Shown here: positions 27,256 through 36,077 of the stretch, piece after piece
Layout of the letters: the number at the start of each line of letters is the position of its first letter
How positions within the stretch are numbered: position 1 is the stretch's first letter
Origin: GCA-2731375 sp964590195
Lineage (GTDB): Bacteria; Pseudomonadota; Alphaproteobacteria; GCA-2731375
DNA: 64,000 nt
Assembly: GCA_964590195.1 (NCBI GenBank)
Contig: CAZPWJ010000021.1
Span: 1-64,000 of the forward strand
Direction of reading: 5' to 3'
Position numbers and translations under genes: made by a program
The notes under the pieces: model-generated
Seen by the model: the letters and a program-made list of their open reading frames with translations, nothing else
Told to the model about the DNA's origin: nothing
Database searches by the model: none

Positions 27256-27741
27256 ATGACCGATGCCGAACGCATTGCCGCGCTGGAAGAACGTCTTACT
27301 TTGATGGAAGACCGGGAAGAGATCCGCGACCTGCGCGACCGCTACCACAGCTGCATCAATGATGGCCGATATGACGGAATCGCGGAACTGTTCACCGATG
27401 ACGCGGTGGTGGAACTGGGCTATCTGGCCCGTTACGAGGGCTGGGCGGCGATCGATACGGGCTTTCGCGGCATGGGCGAGCGGGAGCGTTTCTTCATCAA
27501 GCAGTTCATCCATAGTCACCGGGTCACCGTCGAGGGCGATAGCGCCAGCGGTGTCTCGTACCTGGAAGCTCGCTATGGCCGTTTCGGCGTCTCTTATCTG
27601 GTTTCGGGCCGCTATGACGACCGTTACCGCCGGGAAAACGGTGTCTGGCGGTTTAGCGAGATGGTCATGGATTTCTATTACACCGTCCCCGCCGGCGTCG
27701 GCTGGACCGGCGACGAGCGGCATTATCTGAAGCCGCGCTAA
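27256..27741 (+). CDS. NTF2-like / SnoaL-type protein
   Basis: Protein of 161 residues starting with a charged helix (ERIAALEERLTLMEDREEIRDLRDRYHSCINDGRYDGIAELFTDD), the classic start of the SnoaL_4 group, which includes ring-hydroxylating dioxygenase beta-like and dehydratase-like proteins. The ATG at 27256 follows GGGGAG by 9 bp. The 3' end overlaps the convergent transporter gene by 4 bp. Function not identified. Confidence 0.82.
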   Translation: MTDAERIAALEERLTLMEDREEIRDLRDRYHSCINDGRYDGIAELFTDDAVVELGYLARYEGWAAIDTGFRGMGERERFFIKQFIHSHRVTVEGDSASGVSYLEARYGRFGVSYLVSGRYDDRYRRENGVWRFSEMVMDFYYTVPAGVGWTGDERHYLKPR

Positions 27742-28643
27742 TTCCGCTTTTGCAATGTTGAAGCGAGGTTGGCCGCCAGGGCGGAGATGATCAGGGCCAG
27801 GGCCAGCCATTCGCGCCAGCCCATTTGTTCGTCCAGCAGCCAGGCGGAGGCCATGACGCCAACGATGGGTACCGCCATGGCGCCGATGCCCGTGACTGTG
27901 GCCGGGAAGGCGGCAATCACCCGGAACCAGGAGAAATAGGCCAGGGCGTTGGCGATCACGATCAGATAGACAATGGCAAGCCAGCTTTCCGTTGTAATGC
28001 CCGATAGGTTCAGGCTGGCATCGCTCAGACCCCAGATCACCGTCACCGGGACGGCGCCGATCAATAGCTGCCAGCCGGCCAGTACGGTCGGGTCGTTTCG
28101 CCAGGCGCGCCGCTTCATCCAAACCACGCCCAGACCAAAGAGAACGGCCGCAAACAAGGTCAATCCGGCACCCACCGGCGCGTTGCGCAGATGTGACAGA
28201 TCCTGCCAGATCAGCACCACCAGTCCCACGAGGCCTAGCCCCAAGGCCGCGAGCCGGGCCAGGTTCAGCCGTTCACCCAGCAGGAAATGGGCAAAAATAC
28301 CGGCCCACAACGGCATGGTATAGACAATGACCGAGGTCCGCCCGGCACTGAGCAACTGCACGCCATAGGTCATGCAGACCTGGAACACGGCCATATTGCA
28401 GATCGCGGCGATGGTCAGGTCCCGCCAATGGCCGCGCGGTATGACCAGGGAAGACCCTTGCATGCGCCCCAGGGCCAGCAAGAGGATGGCGGCGGCGATC
28501 ATCACCAGCACCCGGCTGCTCCACACATCCATGCTGTTCAGCATGAATGCGGTCGCCGGATAGCTGAAGCCCCAGCACAGCCAGGTGGTGACCAGCAGGA
28601 CATAGCCGACTTGCGGTGATACGGGGGTGCTACTCTTGCTCAC
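27738..28643 (-). CDS. DMT superfamily (EamA) transporter
   Basis: Inner-membrane drug/metabolite transporter of 301 residues with about ten hydrophobic helices in two EamA halves (about 8-135 and 150-295). The repeat signature GLGLVGLVVLI and the second-half AYFSWFRVIAAFPATVTGIGAM block are typical. The start is GTG at 28643 with only a weak AGG site. Direction and substrate cannot be told; many relatives export amino acids or metabolites. Confidence 0.9.
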   Translation of the reverse strand: MSKSSTPVSPQVGYVLLVTTWLCWGFSYPATAFMLNSMDVWSSRVLVMIAAAILLLALGRMQGSSLVIPRGHWRDLTIAAICNMAVFQVCMTYGVQLLSAGRTSVIVYTMPLWAGIFAHFLLGERLNLARLAALGLGLVGLVVLIWQDLSHLRNAPVGAGLTLFAAVLFGLGVVWMKRRAWRNDPTVLAGWQLLIGAVPVTVIWGLSDASLNLSGITTESWLAIVYLIVIANALAYFSWFRVIAAFPATVTGIGAMAVPIVGVMASAWLLDEQMGWREWLALALIISALAANLASTLQKRN

Positions 28644-28723
28644 ACATCTTGCCTACACGGGAGGATATTTGATGGCCGTGCGGTGACCGTAATCAAAAGC
28701 CGATGCGCTGAGAAGGACTTATT

Positions 28724-28757
28724 CCCGGCGCCGCCCTGATACAATCCCGGTGCCGGG
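28724..28757 (+). other. Hairpin in the maeB leader region
   Basis: A 9-bp inverted repeat (28724-28732 with 28749-28757, one G-T mismatch) has a 16-nt loop and is followed on the plus strand by seven A residues, not T, so it is not a terminator for either flanking gene. It lies 118 bp upstream of maeB and might be an operator or an mRNA leader structure. Confidence 0.35.
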
Positions 28758-28875
28758 AAAAAAATGGCGCCTTCGAAAGGGCTGTGATAGCTACCCGTAA
28801 ATACTGTATCGTCCAGACATAGTGGGCGGAGCGGCCGGTTGGCTGGCGCAAAAATCGAGGGAATGGCTGAAGAAA

Positions 28876-31137
28876 ATGGATAACACGTATCAAAATGATG
28901 AAGCCCTGCGCTTTCATTCCGAAGGCCGGCCCGGCAAATTGTCGATTACGCCAACCAAACCCATGGCCACCCAGCGGGATTTGAGCCTGGCCTATTCCCC
29001 CGGCGTGGCCGCGCCCTGTTTGCGCATTACCGACGATCCCGACCTGGCCTATGACTATACCTCCAAGGGCAATCTGGTCGCCGTTATCTCCAACGGCACC
29101 GCCGTGCTGGGCCTGGGCAATCTGGGACCCCTGGGCGCCAAGCCGGTGATGGAGGGCAAGGCGGTGTTGTTCAAACGCTTTGCAGATGTGGATTCCATCG
29201 ATATTGAGGTCGATACCGAGGACGTGGACGAGTTCATCAACTGCGTGCGGTTCCTGGGCAAGGGCTTTGGCGGCATAAATCTGGAAGACATCCGCGCCCC
29301 TGATTGCTTCATCATCGAACAGCGCCTGCGCGAAATGATGGATATCCCGGTGTTTCATGATGATCAGCACGGCACCGCGATCATCGCCGCCGCCGGCCTG
29401 ATCAATGCGGTCGATCTGACCGGACGCTCGATGGCGGAGACCAAGTTGGTGGTGAATGGCGCCGGTTCCGCCGGTATTGCCTGCGTCGAACTGGTCAAAT
29501 CCATGGGCATGCCAAGCGAGAATGTCATCGTCTGCGATACCAGGGGGGTGATTTATCAGGGCCGGGAAGACGGCATGAACCAGTGGAAATCGGCGCACGC
29601 GGTGGATACGCCCATGCGCAGCCTGGCCGAGGCCATGGACGGCGCCGATGCGGTGTTTGGCCTTTCCGCCCGTGGCGCTTTTCCGCAGGAAATGATTGCC
29701 TCCATGGCGCCCAAGCCGATCATCTTCGCCATGGCCAATCCGGATCCGGAGGTTACGCCCGAGGAGGTCGCCGAGGTGCGCGGCGATGCCATTGTCGCCA
29801 CCGGCCGTTCCGACTATCCGAACCAGGTCAACAATGTTCTGGGCTTTCCCTATATCTTCCGTGGTGCCCTGGATGTGCGCGCGGTCTCCATCAATGACGA
29901 GATGAAGATCGCCGCGGCCCAGGCCCTGGCCGAGTTGGCCCGCCAGGACGTGCCCGACGAGGTGGCCCAGGCCTATGGCAAGGCGTCTCTGCGCTATGGC
30001 CCGGAATACATCATTCCCGCGCCGTTCGATCCCCGCCTGATGACGGATATTCCCATGGCCGTGGCCAAGGCCGCGATCCGCACCGGCGTGGCCCGGCGCG
30101 AGATCGAGGATGAAGCCGCCTATGCCCTGGAATTGCGCCGCCGTCTCGATCCCACGGCGGGCACCTTGCAGCTGATCTTTGATCAGGTCCGGGCCGAGCA
30201 TAAACGCGTGGTCTTCGCCGAGGGCGAGGAGGAGCGGGTGATCCGTGCCGCTTTGAGTTTTTCCGAATCCGGCTATGGCCAACCGGTCCTGATCGGACGC
30301 GAAGAAAGGATCGCGGAGAGCATGGAGCGTCTGGGCATTGAAAGCCTCGAAGGCGTGGAAATCCTCAACGCCGCGCTCAGCCAGGAACGCAACGAACGCT
30401 ATGCCGATTTCCTGTACCAGCGTTTGCAGCGAGCCGGTTATCTGTACCGTGACTGCCAGCGCCTGGTTAATCAGGACCGCAATATCTATGCCTCCTGCAT
30501 GCTGGCCCTGGACGAGGCGGATGCCATGGTTACCGGCGTGACGCGCAGCTATAACGCGGCCTATGACGATGTGCGCCGGGTCATCGATGCCCAGCGGGGC
30601 AAGCGGGTGTTCGGTCTGTCCATGGTTCTGGCCAGGGGCCGCACGGTGTTCGTGGCGGATACCACGGTGCACGAGCTGCCGTCCTCGGTGGAGATGGCGG
30701 ATATCGCCGTGCAGACGGCGGAAGTCGCCCGCCGCCTTGGCCACGAACCGCGCGTTGCCATGCTGTCCTATTCGAACTTCGGCGATCCCGGCTGGCCCAC
30801 CGCCGACCGGGTGCGCGAGGCGGTGGCCTTGATGGACAGCCGGGTCACGGATTTTGAGTACGACGGCGAGATGTCGGCGGATGTGGCCCTGAACCCGGAT
30901 TTGAAAGAGCTATATCCTTTCAGTCGCCTGTCGGGTCCGGCCAATGTGCTGGTCATGCCGGCCCTGCATTCGGCCAATATTTCGTCCAAACTGTTGCAGG
31001 AGCTGGGCGGTGGCACGGTGATCGGGCCGATCCTGGTGGGTCTGGAGCAGCCGGTGCAGATTGCCGCCATGGGCGCCTCGGTCAGTGATCTGGTGAACAT
31101 GGCCGCCCTGGCCGCGCACGAGGCCGCGCGCCGGTAA
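28876..31137 (+). CDS. maeB: NADP-dependent malic enzyme with C-terminal phosphotransacetylase-like domain
   Basis: Converts L-malate to pyruvate and CO2 with NADP. 753 residues, as usual for MaeB. The malic N-terminal domain has the catalytic Tyr in LSLAYSPGVAAPC and the Lys in GPLGAKPVMEGKAVLFKRF; EDIRAPDCF supplies metal ligands. The NADP domain has VVNGAGSAGIACVELV. From about residue 430 a phosphate acetyl/butyryl transferase-like domain begins at RVVFAEGEEERVIRAA; in this family it is regulatory and not an active Pta. The ATG at 28876 (MDNTYQND) was preferred to the GTG at 28822. Confidence 0.96.
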   Translation: MDNTYQNDEALRFHSEGRPGKLSITPTKPMATQRDLSLAYSPGVAAPCLRITDDPDLAYDYTSKGNLVAVISNGTAVLGLGNLGPLGAKPVMEGKAVLFKRFADVDSIDIEVDTEDVDEFINCVRFLGKGFGGINLEDIRAPDCFIIEQRLREMMDIPVFHDDQHGTAIIAAAGLINAVDLTGRSMAETKLVVNGAGSAGIACVELVKSMGMPSENVIVCDTRGVIYQGREDGMNQWKSAHAVDTPMRSLAEAMDGADAVFGLSARGAFPQEMIASMAPKPIIFAMANPDPEVTPEEVAEVRGDAIVATGRSDYPNQVNNVLGFPYIFRGALDVRAVSINDEMKIAAAQALAELARQDVPDEVAQAYGKASLRYGPEYIIPAPFDPRLMTDIPMAVAKAAIRTGVARREIEDEAAYALELRRRLDPTAGTLQLIFDQVRAEHKRVVFAEGEEERVIRAALSFSESGYGQPVLIGREERIAESMERLGIESLEGVEILNAALSQERNERYADFLYQRLQRAGYLYRDCQRLVNQDRNIYASCMLALDEADAMVTGVTRSYNAAYDDVRRVIDAQRGKRVFGLSMVLARGRTVFVADTTVHELPSSVEMADIAVQTAEVARRLGHEPRVAMLSYSNFGDPGWPTADRVREAVALMDSRVTDFEYDGEMSADVALNPDLKELYPFSRLSGPANVLVMPALHSANISSKLLQELGGGTVIGPILVGLEQPVQIAAMGASVSDLVNMAALAAHEAARR

Positions 31138-31139
31138 CG

Positions 31140-31886
31140 ATGCCCGATACGCGGGGGCCATGGGAGGCGCCGCCGGGACCCAAGGGTCCGCGCTTTCCGT
31201 TCGGCGTTTTGCTGTGGCTGTTGCTGCTGTTCGCCGTTGGCGTCGGGGCCTGGTTCTTGTCGGACTATTTCCCGGGCCGCCTATCCTCGGACGAAGGCCA
31301 GATCCAATTAGTTCGCCTGCTGTCCATATTGGCTCTGGTTTCCAGCGGGTTGTTGGTTACCAGACGGATCAGATTTGGCGAAATGGTACGCAATATCGCG
31401 CTTTGGACCGGCGCGGCGGCGGTGCTGGTGCTGATTTACACCTACCAAGATGAACTTTCCGACATTGGCGCCCGCGTCGGGGCGGAGCTGTTTCCCAGCG
31501 ATCCCATGCCGGACCGGAATGGCGTCCTTAGCCTCACCAAGGGGCCGGACGGTCATTTTTATGCCTTTGGCTCCGCCCATGGCGCGCGCATCCGCTTCAT
31601 GATCGACACCGGCGCCTCTGACATCGTCCTGACCCCATCGGATGCAATACGTCTGGGCATTGATCTGGCGGCCCTGCGTTATACGAAAATCTATCAGACC
31701 GCCAATGGCCGTGGCCGCGGCGCGCCTTACGTCCTCGATAGCTTGTCCATCGGACCTATTCAGTTCAATGACGTGGCGGTCTCGGTCAACGAGGCGGAGA
31801 TGAGCGCGTCGCTGTTGGGCATGTCGTTTCTGGAACGCCTTGGCTCGTTCGAAATTCACGGCCGCAAGCTGATCCTGCGTCAGTGA
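31140..31886 (+). CDS. TIGR02281-type retropepsin-like aspartic protease, membrane anchored
   Basis: Protein of 248 residues. Three hydrophobic segments (about 22-43, 58-77 and 85-103) precede a C-terminal pepsin-like half domain. The active-site loop is FMIDTGASDIVLTPSDA, so Asp-Thr-Gly-Ala is intact, with a single copy as in retropepsins that dimerise. It starts 2 bp after the maeB stop and is probably co-transcribed. The 3' end overlaps pyrD (convergent) by 7 bp. The family is common in alphaproteobacteria; natural targets are not known. Confidence 0.88.
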   Translation: MPDTRGPWEAPPGPKGPRFPFGVLLWLLLLFAVGVGAWFLSDYFPGRLSSDEGQIQLVRLLSILALVSSGLLVTRRIRFGEMVRNIALWTGAAAVLVLIYTYQDELSDIGARVGAELFPSDPMPDRNGVLSLTKGPDGHFYAFGSAHGARIRFMIDTGASDIVLTPSDAIRLGIDLAALRYTKIYQTANGRGRGAPYVLDSLSIGPIQFNDVAVSVNEAEMSASLLGMSFLERLGSFEIHGRKLILRQ

Positions 31887-32923
31887 TCGACATCCACCCC
31901 GACCGCCTCGGTGATATTGCTGAAACCATCGCGATGCAGAAGCTGTGCAAGCCCATCCGTAATGGCGGGTATCAGGCCGGGGCCCTGGTAGATCAGGCCG
32001 GTGTAAAGCTGGATCAACGAGGCGCCGTTGCGGATCTTGGCATAGGCGGTCTCTGCGCTATCGATGCCGCCGACGCCGATCAGGGGGATCTTGCCGCCGC
32101 TGTGGCGATGGAAGGCGGCCAGCTGCCGGGTCGAGAATTCGAACAGGGGCCTTCCGCTCAAGCCGCCGGTTTCGCCCCGGTGGGGGCTTTTCAGGGTTTC
32201 GCGCAAACCGATCGTGGTGTTGCCCAGGATCACCCCGTCCACGCTCAGTGCCAGCAAGGTTTCCGCCAGCGTGGCCAGGCCTTCGTCATCGAAATCAGGC
32301 GCGATCTTGACCAGCACGGGCGGCGGGTTCGGGCAAGCCTGGCGGACGCCTGTTAACAATGCCTCCAACGCCTCGTGGGTCTGTAAATCGCGCAGGCCCG
32401 GCGTGTTGGGGGAGGAGACGTTGACGACCACATAATCGGCCAGAGGCCCCAGCGCCGCCATCCCGGCGGCATAGTCGGCGATGCGGTCTTCGCTATCCTT
32501 GTTGGCGCCAAGATTGGCGCCCAGGATAAAGCGGCGTTGTTGCAAGGGTGCGAGACGCCGGGCCACCGCGTCCAGGCCTTCGTTGTTAAAGCCGTTGCGG
32601 TTGATCACGGCGCCGTCGTCGGGCAGGCGGAACAGCCGGGGGCGCGGGTTGCCGGCCTGTGGTTGCGGCGTGACGGAACCGATTTCGACGAAGCTGAAAC
32701 CCATGGCCGCGGCCTGTGCCGGCACCTCGGCATTCTTGTCAAATCCGGCGGCGACCCCTAAAGGCGTAGCGAAATCCAGGCCCCAATGGCGGCTGGCCAG
32801 GATGGGGTCGGGACTGGCCGAAGCCTTGGGGCCCAGTCCGAGGCGCAGGGCACGGATGGTCAGGCGATGGGCGTCCTCGGGGTCGAGCAGATGCAGCAGC
32901 CGCAGGCCCATATTCCAGATCAC
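31880..32923 (-). CDS. pyrD: Dihydroorotate dehydrogenase (quinone), class 2
   Basis: FMN enzyme of pyrimidine synthesis that oxidises dihydroorotate to orotate and passes electrons to the quinone pool at the inner membrane. It has 347 residues from a GTG at 32923, or 343 from ATG 32911. The N-terminal helix (MGLRLLHLLDPEDAHRLTIRALRLG) is the membrane-contacting extension of class 2. Catalytic region VNVSSPNTPGLRDLQ contains the class 2 Ser. FMN sites include GVAAGFDKN, GVGGIDS and YTGLIYQGP. The GTG overlaps the purK stop codon as GTGA, indicating translational coupling. Confidence 0.96.
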   Translation of the reverse strand: MIWNMGLRLLHLLDPEDAHRLTIRALRLGLGPKASASPDPILASRHWGLDFATPLGVAAGFDKNAEVPAQAAAMGFSFVEIGSVTPQPQAGNPRPRLFRLPDDGAVINRNGFNNEGLDAVARRLAPLQQRRFILGANLGANKDSEDRIADYAAGMAALGPLADYVVVNVSSPNTPGLRDLQTHEALEALLTGVRQACPNPPPVLVKIAPDFDDEGLATLAETLLALSVDGVILGNTTIGLRETLKSPHRGETGGLSGRPLFEFSTRQLAAFHRHSGGKIPLIGVGGIDSAETAYAKIRNGASLIQLYTGLIYQGPGLIPAITDGLAQLLHRDGFSNITEAVGVDVDH

Positions 32924-33996
32924 GGCAGCGCCTCGTGGCGCACATAGGTGACGTGGCCCATCTTGCGGCCGGCGCGGACCTCCGCCTTGCCATACAGATG
33001 CAGGTGCGCGCCGGGCTCGGCCAGCAGGGCCGGCACCTGGTCCACGTCGTCGCCGATCAGATTGCGCATCTCCACCCGGCCGCGCAAACTCATATCGCCC
33101 AGGGGCAGGCCGCAAATGGCCCTAATGTGCTGCTCAAACTGGCTGGTCTCGGCGCCTTCGATGCTCCAGTGACCGGAATTGTGCACCCGTGGCGCCATTT
33201 CATTGACCAACATTTCGTCGCCGGTGACAAACATCTCCACCGCCATGATACCAACATAGTCCAGGCCGGTGATCAGGTCCGTCGCGATGGCGATGGCGCG
33301 TTCGCTCTGGACCGGGTTCAGCTCCGCCGGCACCGTTGATATGTCCAGAATATGATCGCGGTGCCGGTTGGCGATGGGCGGATAGGCGCTGACCGTGCCG
33401 TCCAGACCGTGGGCGGCGATGACCGAGACTTCGCCGTCAAAGGCGACAAAACCTTCCAGGATCGATGGCGCGCCCGCCATGGCCGCCCAGGCTTGCTGCA
33501 AATCCGAATTCGGGCCCAGCATGACCTGGCCCTTGCCGTCATAGCCCAGGCGCCGGGTTTTCAACACGGCCCGGGGGCCGATTTCCGCCATCGCCGCCTT
33601 TAAATCCGCCAGGCTGTCGACAGTGGCATAGGGTGCCGTCGCCGCGCCGGCGCTGTTGGCGAAGTCTTTTTCCACCAGGCGGTCCTGGGCCGTGGCCAGG
33701 GCCTTGGCGCCGGGCCGCACGGGCACGCGCCGGGCCAGGAATTCCAGGGCGGCGGCGGGCACGTTCTCGAACTCCAGAGTGACCACGTCGACGGCCTCGG
33801 CAAAATCGCTCAAGGCGGCCTCGTCCAGATAGTCGGCGATGGTTACCCTATCCGCCACCTGGCCTGCCGGTGGCGCCTCTTCGGGCCCGAATATGTGACA
33901 GCGGTAACCAAGCGGTGCCGCCGCCAGGGCCAGCATACGGCCCAGTTGGCCGCCGCCCAGAATGCCGATCCGGCTGCCGGGGGGAAGGGGGCTCAT
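32920..33996 (-). CDS. purK: 5-(carboxyamino)imidazole ribonucleotide synthase
   Basis: ATP-grasp enzyme of purine synthesis that carboxylates AIR with ATP and bicarbonate to N5-CAIR. 358 residues. The N-terminal GILGGGQLGRMLALAA is the typical PurK start. ATP-grasp motifs are seen in AVLKTRRLGYDGKGQ, EVSVIAAHG and EMAPRVHNSGHWSIEGAETSQFEQH. It is placed 6 bp after purE and coupled to pyrD, forming purE-purK-pyrD. Confidence 0.97.
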   Translation of the reverse strand: MSPLPPGSRIGILGGGQLGRMLALAAAPLGYRCHIFGPEEAPPAGQVADRVTIADYLDEAALSDFAEAVDVVTLEFENVPAAALEFLARRVPVRPGAKALATAQDRLVEKDFANSAGAATAPYATVDSLADLKAAMAEIGPRAVLKTRRLGYDGKGQVMLGPNSDLQQAWAAMAGAPSILEGFVAFDGEVSVIAAHGLDGTVSAYPPIANRHRDHILDISTVPAELNPVQSERAIAIATDLITGLDYVGIMAVEMFVTGDEMLVNEMAPRVHNSGHWSIEGAETSQFEQHIRAICGLPLGDMSLRGRVEMRNLIGDDVDQVPALLAEPGAHLHLYGKAEVRAGRKMGHVTYVRHEALP

Positions 33997-34002
33997 TTCG
34001 CT

Positions 34003-34497
34003 CTATTCTTCATCAGGGTTGTCGGGTACGGCGTCGGTCTGGCGGCTCCGCCAGGCGGCCAGCGCCTTGGCCACCGCAGGATCTTGCAGCGCCACGATGG
34101 AGGCAGCCATCAGGCCCGCGTTGACGGCGCCCGAGCGGCCGATGGCCAGGGTGCCGACCGGCACGCCGGCGGGCATCTGCACGATGGAGAGCAGGCTGTC
34201 CATGCCTTGCAACGCCTTGCTTTCCACTGGTACGCCCAGCACCGGCAGGTTGGTCATGGAGGCCGCCATGCCCGGCAGATGGGCCGCGCCGCCGGCGCCG
34301 GCGATGATCACCGAAAGGCCGCGTTCGGCGGCAGTGGCGGCATAGTCATACAGGCGTTTTGGCGTCCGGTGGGCGGATACCACCCGGCTTTCCACCGCAA
34401 CGCCCAGTTCCTCGAGAACCTCGACCGCATGGCGCATGGTCGGCCAGTCAGAGCGGCTGCCCATGATAATGCCAACCTTGGCTTCTGTTTTCGTCAT
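34003..34497 (-). CDS. purE: N5-carboxyaminoimidazole ribonucleotide mutase
   Basis: Converts N5-CAIR from PurK to CAIR. Class I PurE of 164 residues. Motifs GIIMGSRSDWPTM at the N-terminus, VSAHRTPKRLYDYA, and GAGGAAHLPGMAAS are intact, including the catalytic His in SAHRTP. The ATG at 34497 follows GGAGAGTGAAT. An upstream in-frame ATG at 34566 has no site. First gene of the purE-purK-pyrD unit. Confidence 0.97.
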   Translation of the reverse strand: MTKTEAKVGIIMGSRSDWPTMRHAVEVLEELGVAVESRVVSAHRTPKRLYDYAATAAERGLSVIIAGAGGAAHLPGMAASMTNLPVLGVPVESKALQGMDSLLSIVQMPAGVPVGTLAIGRSGAVNAGLMAASIVALQDPAVAKALAAWRSRQTDAVPDNPDEE

Positions 34498-34807
34498 ATT
34501 CACTCTCCGTGCCAAACACCCGCCCAACTGTTCGTGGACGCCGGCATGGCCTGAAGACGGGGCCAATTCGGGCCGGGATTATAGGCCTTTGCCGGGCGCC
34601 GACCCACCTGGAATTTCGCTTTTTCTGGAAATTTTGGCGGACAATTGCTAAATGCTAAGGCCGCGTTCGGGTTGCGGGGGCCTGGAAGAACTTTGTTAAC
34701 CTTTATTTTGTTAGTTTTTGCGTAATATTACGATGATTCCCGCGAGATTACGGTAGCTTAGCCGTGGTGTCGCGTCGTATTCGCCATGGAAGGCAGGCGC
34801 TGAAAGT
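34498..34807. promoter_or_regulatory. 310-bp divergent intergenic region between purE and the GGDEF gene
   Basis: No gene seen. The half nearest the GGDEF gene is AT-rich (34610-34760) and holds a perfect 12-bp palindrome CGTAATATTACG at 34721-34732, 75 bp before the GGDEF start. It could be an operator or part of a promoter. No clear terminator is present, as expected for a divergent pair. Confidence 0.45.
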
Positions 34808-35575
34808 ATGAAGATTCCCGAAACACGCCCCGTGCGGCCCACCACCGCGCAACGCCGAAACCCTTCGGCGGCGGCGTCCGCCTATGCCTCGTCCTCTGAT
34901 CTTGGCGGGGCCGCGCCAACGGACAGTGCTTCCGTCATGGGCATTCCGGAACCGGAACTGACGCCAAAGGTGCGCCAGGCCATCATGACCCTGATGCAGG
35001 AGGTCGAGGGCCTGCGGGCAGAGGTGGAACGGGTCAACAGCCGTCTGGCCCATATGGAGCGCCTGGCGGACGAAGACACCCTGGTGCCGATCCCAAACCG
35101 CCGTGCCTTCGTCCGCGAAATGGGCCGGGTGATCTCCTACAACGAACGTTATGACACCATTTCAAGCCTGGTTTATTTCGATCTGAACGATTTCAAGACG
35201 ATCAACGATAAGTATGGCCATGCCACCGGTGATGCGGCCCTGTTGCACGTGGCCACTGCCCTGTCCAATAACTTGCGCGAATCCGATATGCTGGGGCGCC
35301 TGGGCGGTGATGAATTCGGCGTTATTTTGAGCCATACCGATGCCGAACAGGCCTTGGTCAAGGGCCGCCAGCTGGCCCAGGCGATCATGTCCACGCCGGT
35401 CGAACATGGCGAGGCGAAATTCACCATCAGCGCCTCATACGGCATTACCACGTTCATGAAGGGCCAATCGGCTCAGGAAGCCATGGATGCCGCCGACCGG
35501 GCCATGTATGCCCAGAAAAATGCCCAGAAAAACGACCTGAAAAAGCCCGCCTTGAAGGCCGCCAAGCAGCAATAA
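34808..35575 (+). CDS. Diguanylate cyclase (GGDEF domain protein)
   Basis: Would make cyclic di-GMP from two GTP. A cytosolic protein of 255 residues without membrane helices. The N-terminal 50 residues are low-complexity, then a short coiled coil (LTPKVRQAIMTLMQEVEGLRAEVERV) leads into the GGDEF domain from about 90. The signature is RLGGDEFGV; metal and substrate residues are in YFDLNDFKTINDKYGH. An allosteric I-site RESD sits exactly five residues before GGDEF, so product inhibition is predicted. With no sensor domain, dimerisation through the coiled coil may set its activity. The ribosome binding site is weak. Confidence 0.95.
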   Translation: MKIPETRPVRPTTAQRRNPSAAASAYASSSDLGGAAPTDSASVMGIPEPELTPKVRQAIMTLMQEVEGLRAEVERVNSRLAHMERLADEDTLVPIPNRRAFVREMGRVISYNERYDTISSLVYFDLNDFKTINDKYGHATGDAALLHVATALSNNLRESDMLGRLGGDEFGVILSHTDAEQALVKGRQLAQAIMSTPVEHGEAKFTISASYGITTFMKGQSAQEAMDAADRAMYAQKNAQKNDLKKPALKAAKQQ

Positions 35576-35630
35576 CATACAATGTGTTGATATGCGGCGC
35601 GTCGGGCCGTTCCGTCGGAATAGCCCCTAA

Positions 35631-35834
35631 TCAGGCGATAATATCCGGCACCAACTGCGCCTCCAGCCGGCCGATCAGGTCGCGCAGGGACAGTTTGCGC
35701 TTTTTCATGCGTTGCAGCTGCAACTGATCGAAGGCGCCCTTTTCCACCATGGCATCGATAGCGCCGTCCAGGTCCCGGTGTTCCTGTTGCAAGGCGATGA
35801 TCCGCGCTTCGATTTCGGTCTTTTCCAAGGACAT
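35631..35834 (-). CDS. DUF465 / YdcH family small protein
   Basis: Small charged helical protein of 67 residues (ATG at 35834, GGGGAAG upstream). Helix 1 contains EIEARIIALQQEHRDLDGAI and helix 2 carries LQRMKKRKLSLRDLIGRLE, the typical conserved block of the YdcH/DUF465 family. These form antiparallel helical hairpins; no biochemical role is established. It ends 55 bp from the stop of the convergent GGDEF gene. Confidence 0.85.
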   Translation of the reverse strand: MSLEKTEIEARIIALQQEHRDLDGAIDAMVEKGAFDQLQLQRMKKRKLSLRDLIGRLEAQLVPDIIA

Positions 35835-35943
35835 CACTTCCCCTGCCGCCGCTCTCGGCCGCCAACTCTGCTTACCCGTAGTCTCGAACCAGGACACTAA
35901 CATATTTCGCGCTGATTTCCTGAGTGGATTTGTGCGAATTTGA

Positions 35944-35972
35944 TTGCAATTTAAATTTGTATAGCGTACTAT
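35944..35972 (+). promoter_or_regulatory. Strong candidate sigma-70 promoter
   Basis: TTGCAA at 35944-35949, a 17-bp AT-rich spacer and TACTAT at 35967-35972. Transcription would begin near 35979. Downstream lie a candidate small RNA with a terminator and, further on, the orphan gene at 36213. Confidence 0.55.
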
Positions 35973-35978
35973 TATTGC

Positions 35979-36077
35979 ATTGAAATTGGCGCGTCCGAAG
36001 GCCGCCAGCTTCAGTCAGAAAGCGCCTTTTGGCCCCAGTCAGACTCTATTCGAGCGGCGGGGCGGGGCGCTTTTTTT
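35979..36077 (+). ncRNA. Candidate small RNA or leader RNA of about 100 nt
   Basis: A promoter at 35944-35972 is followed by about 100 bases with no open frame, ending in a hairpin and seven T. The 8-mer CAGTCAGA occurs twice, at 36012-36019 in the 5' part and at 36036-36043 in the terminator loop, as often seen with repeated seed or protein-binding sites. It matches no RNA family I recognise. It may instead be an attenuated leader of the gene at 36213. Confidence 0.4.
36021..36077 (+). terminator. Rho-independent terminator upstream of the orphan gene
   Basis: Arms AGCGCC (36021-36026) with GGCGCT (36066-36071), and an inner GCCCC (36032-36036) with GGGGC (36059-36063), are followed by seven T residues (36071-36077). 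The structure lies 135 bp before the gene at 36213, so it separates that gene from the upstream promoter or makes it conditional. Confidence 0.65.

Noticed and set aside
28724..28757. Hairpin as a transcription terminator
   Set aside because: It is followed by A residues on the plus strand and no T run on the minus strand.
28693..30744. 683-codon minus-strand open frame opposite maeB
   Set aside because: Rich in His, Gln, Arg and Gly with no recognisable motif, as expected for the antisense of a high-GC gene.
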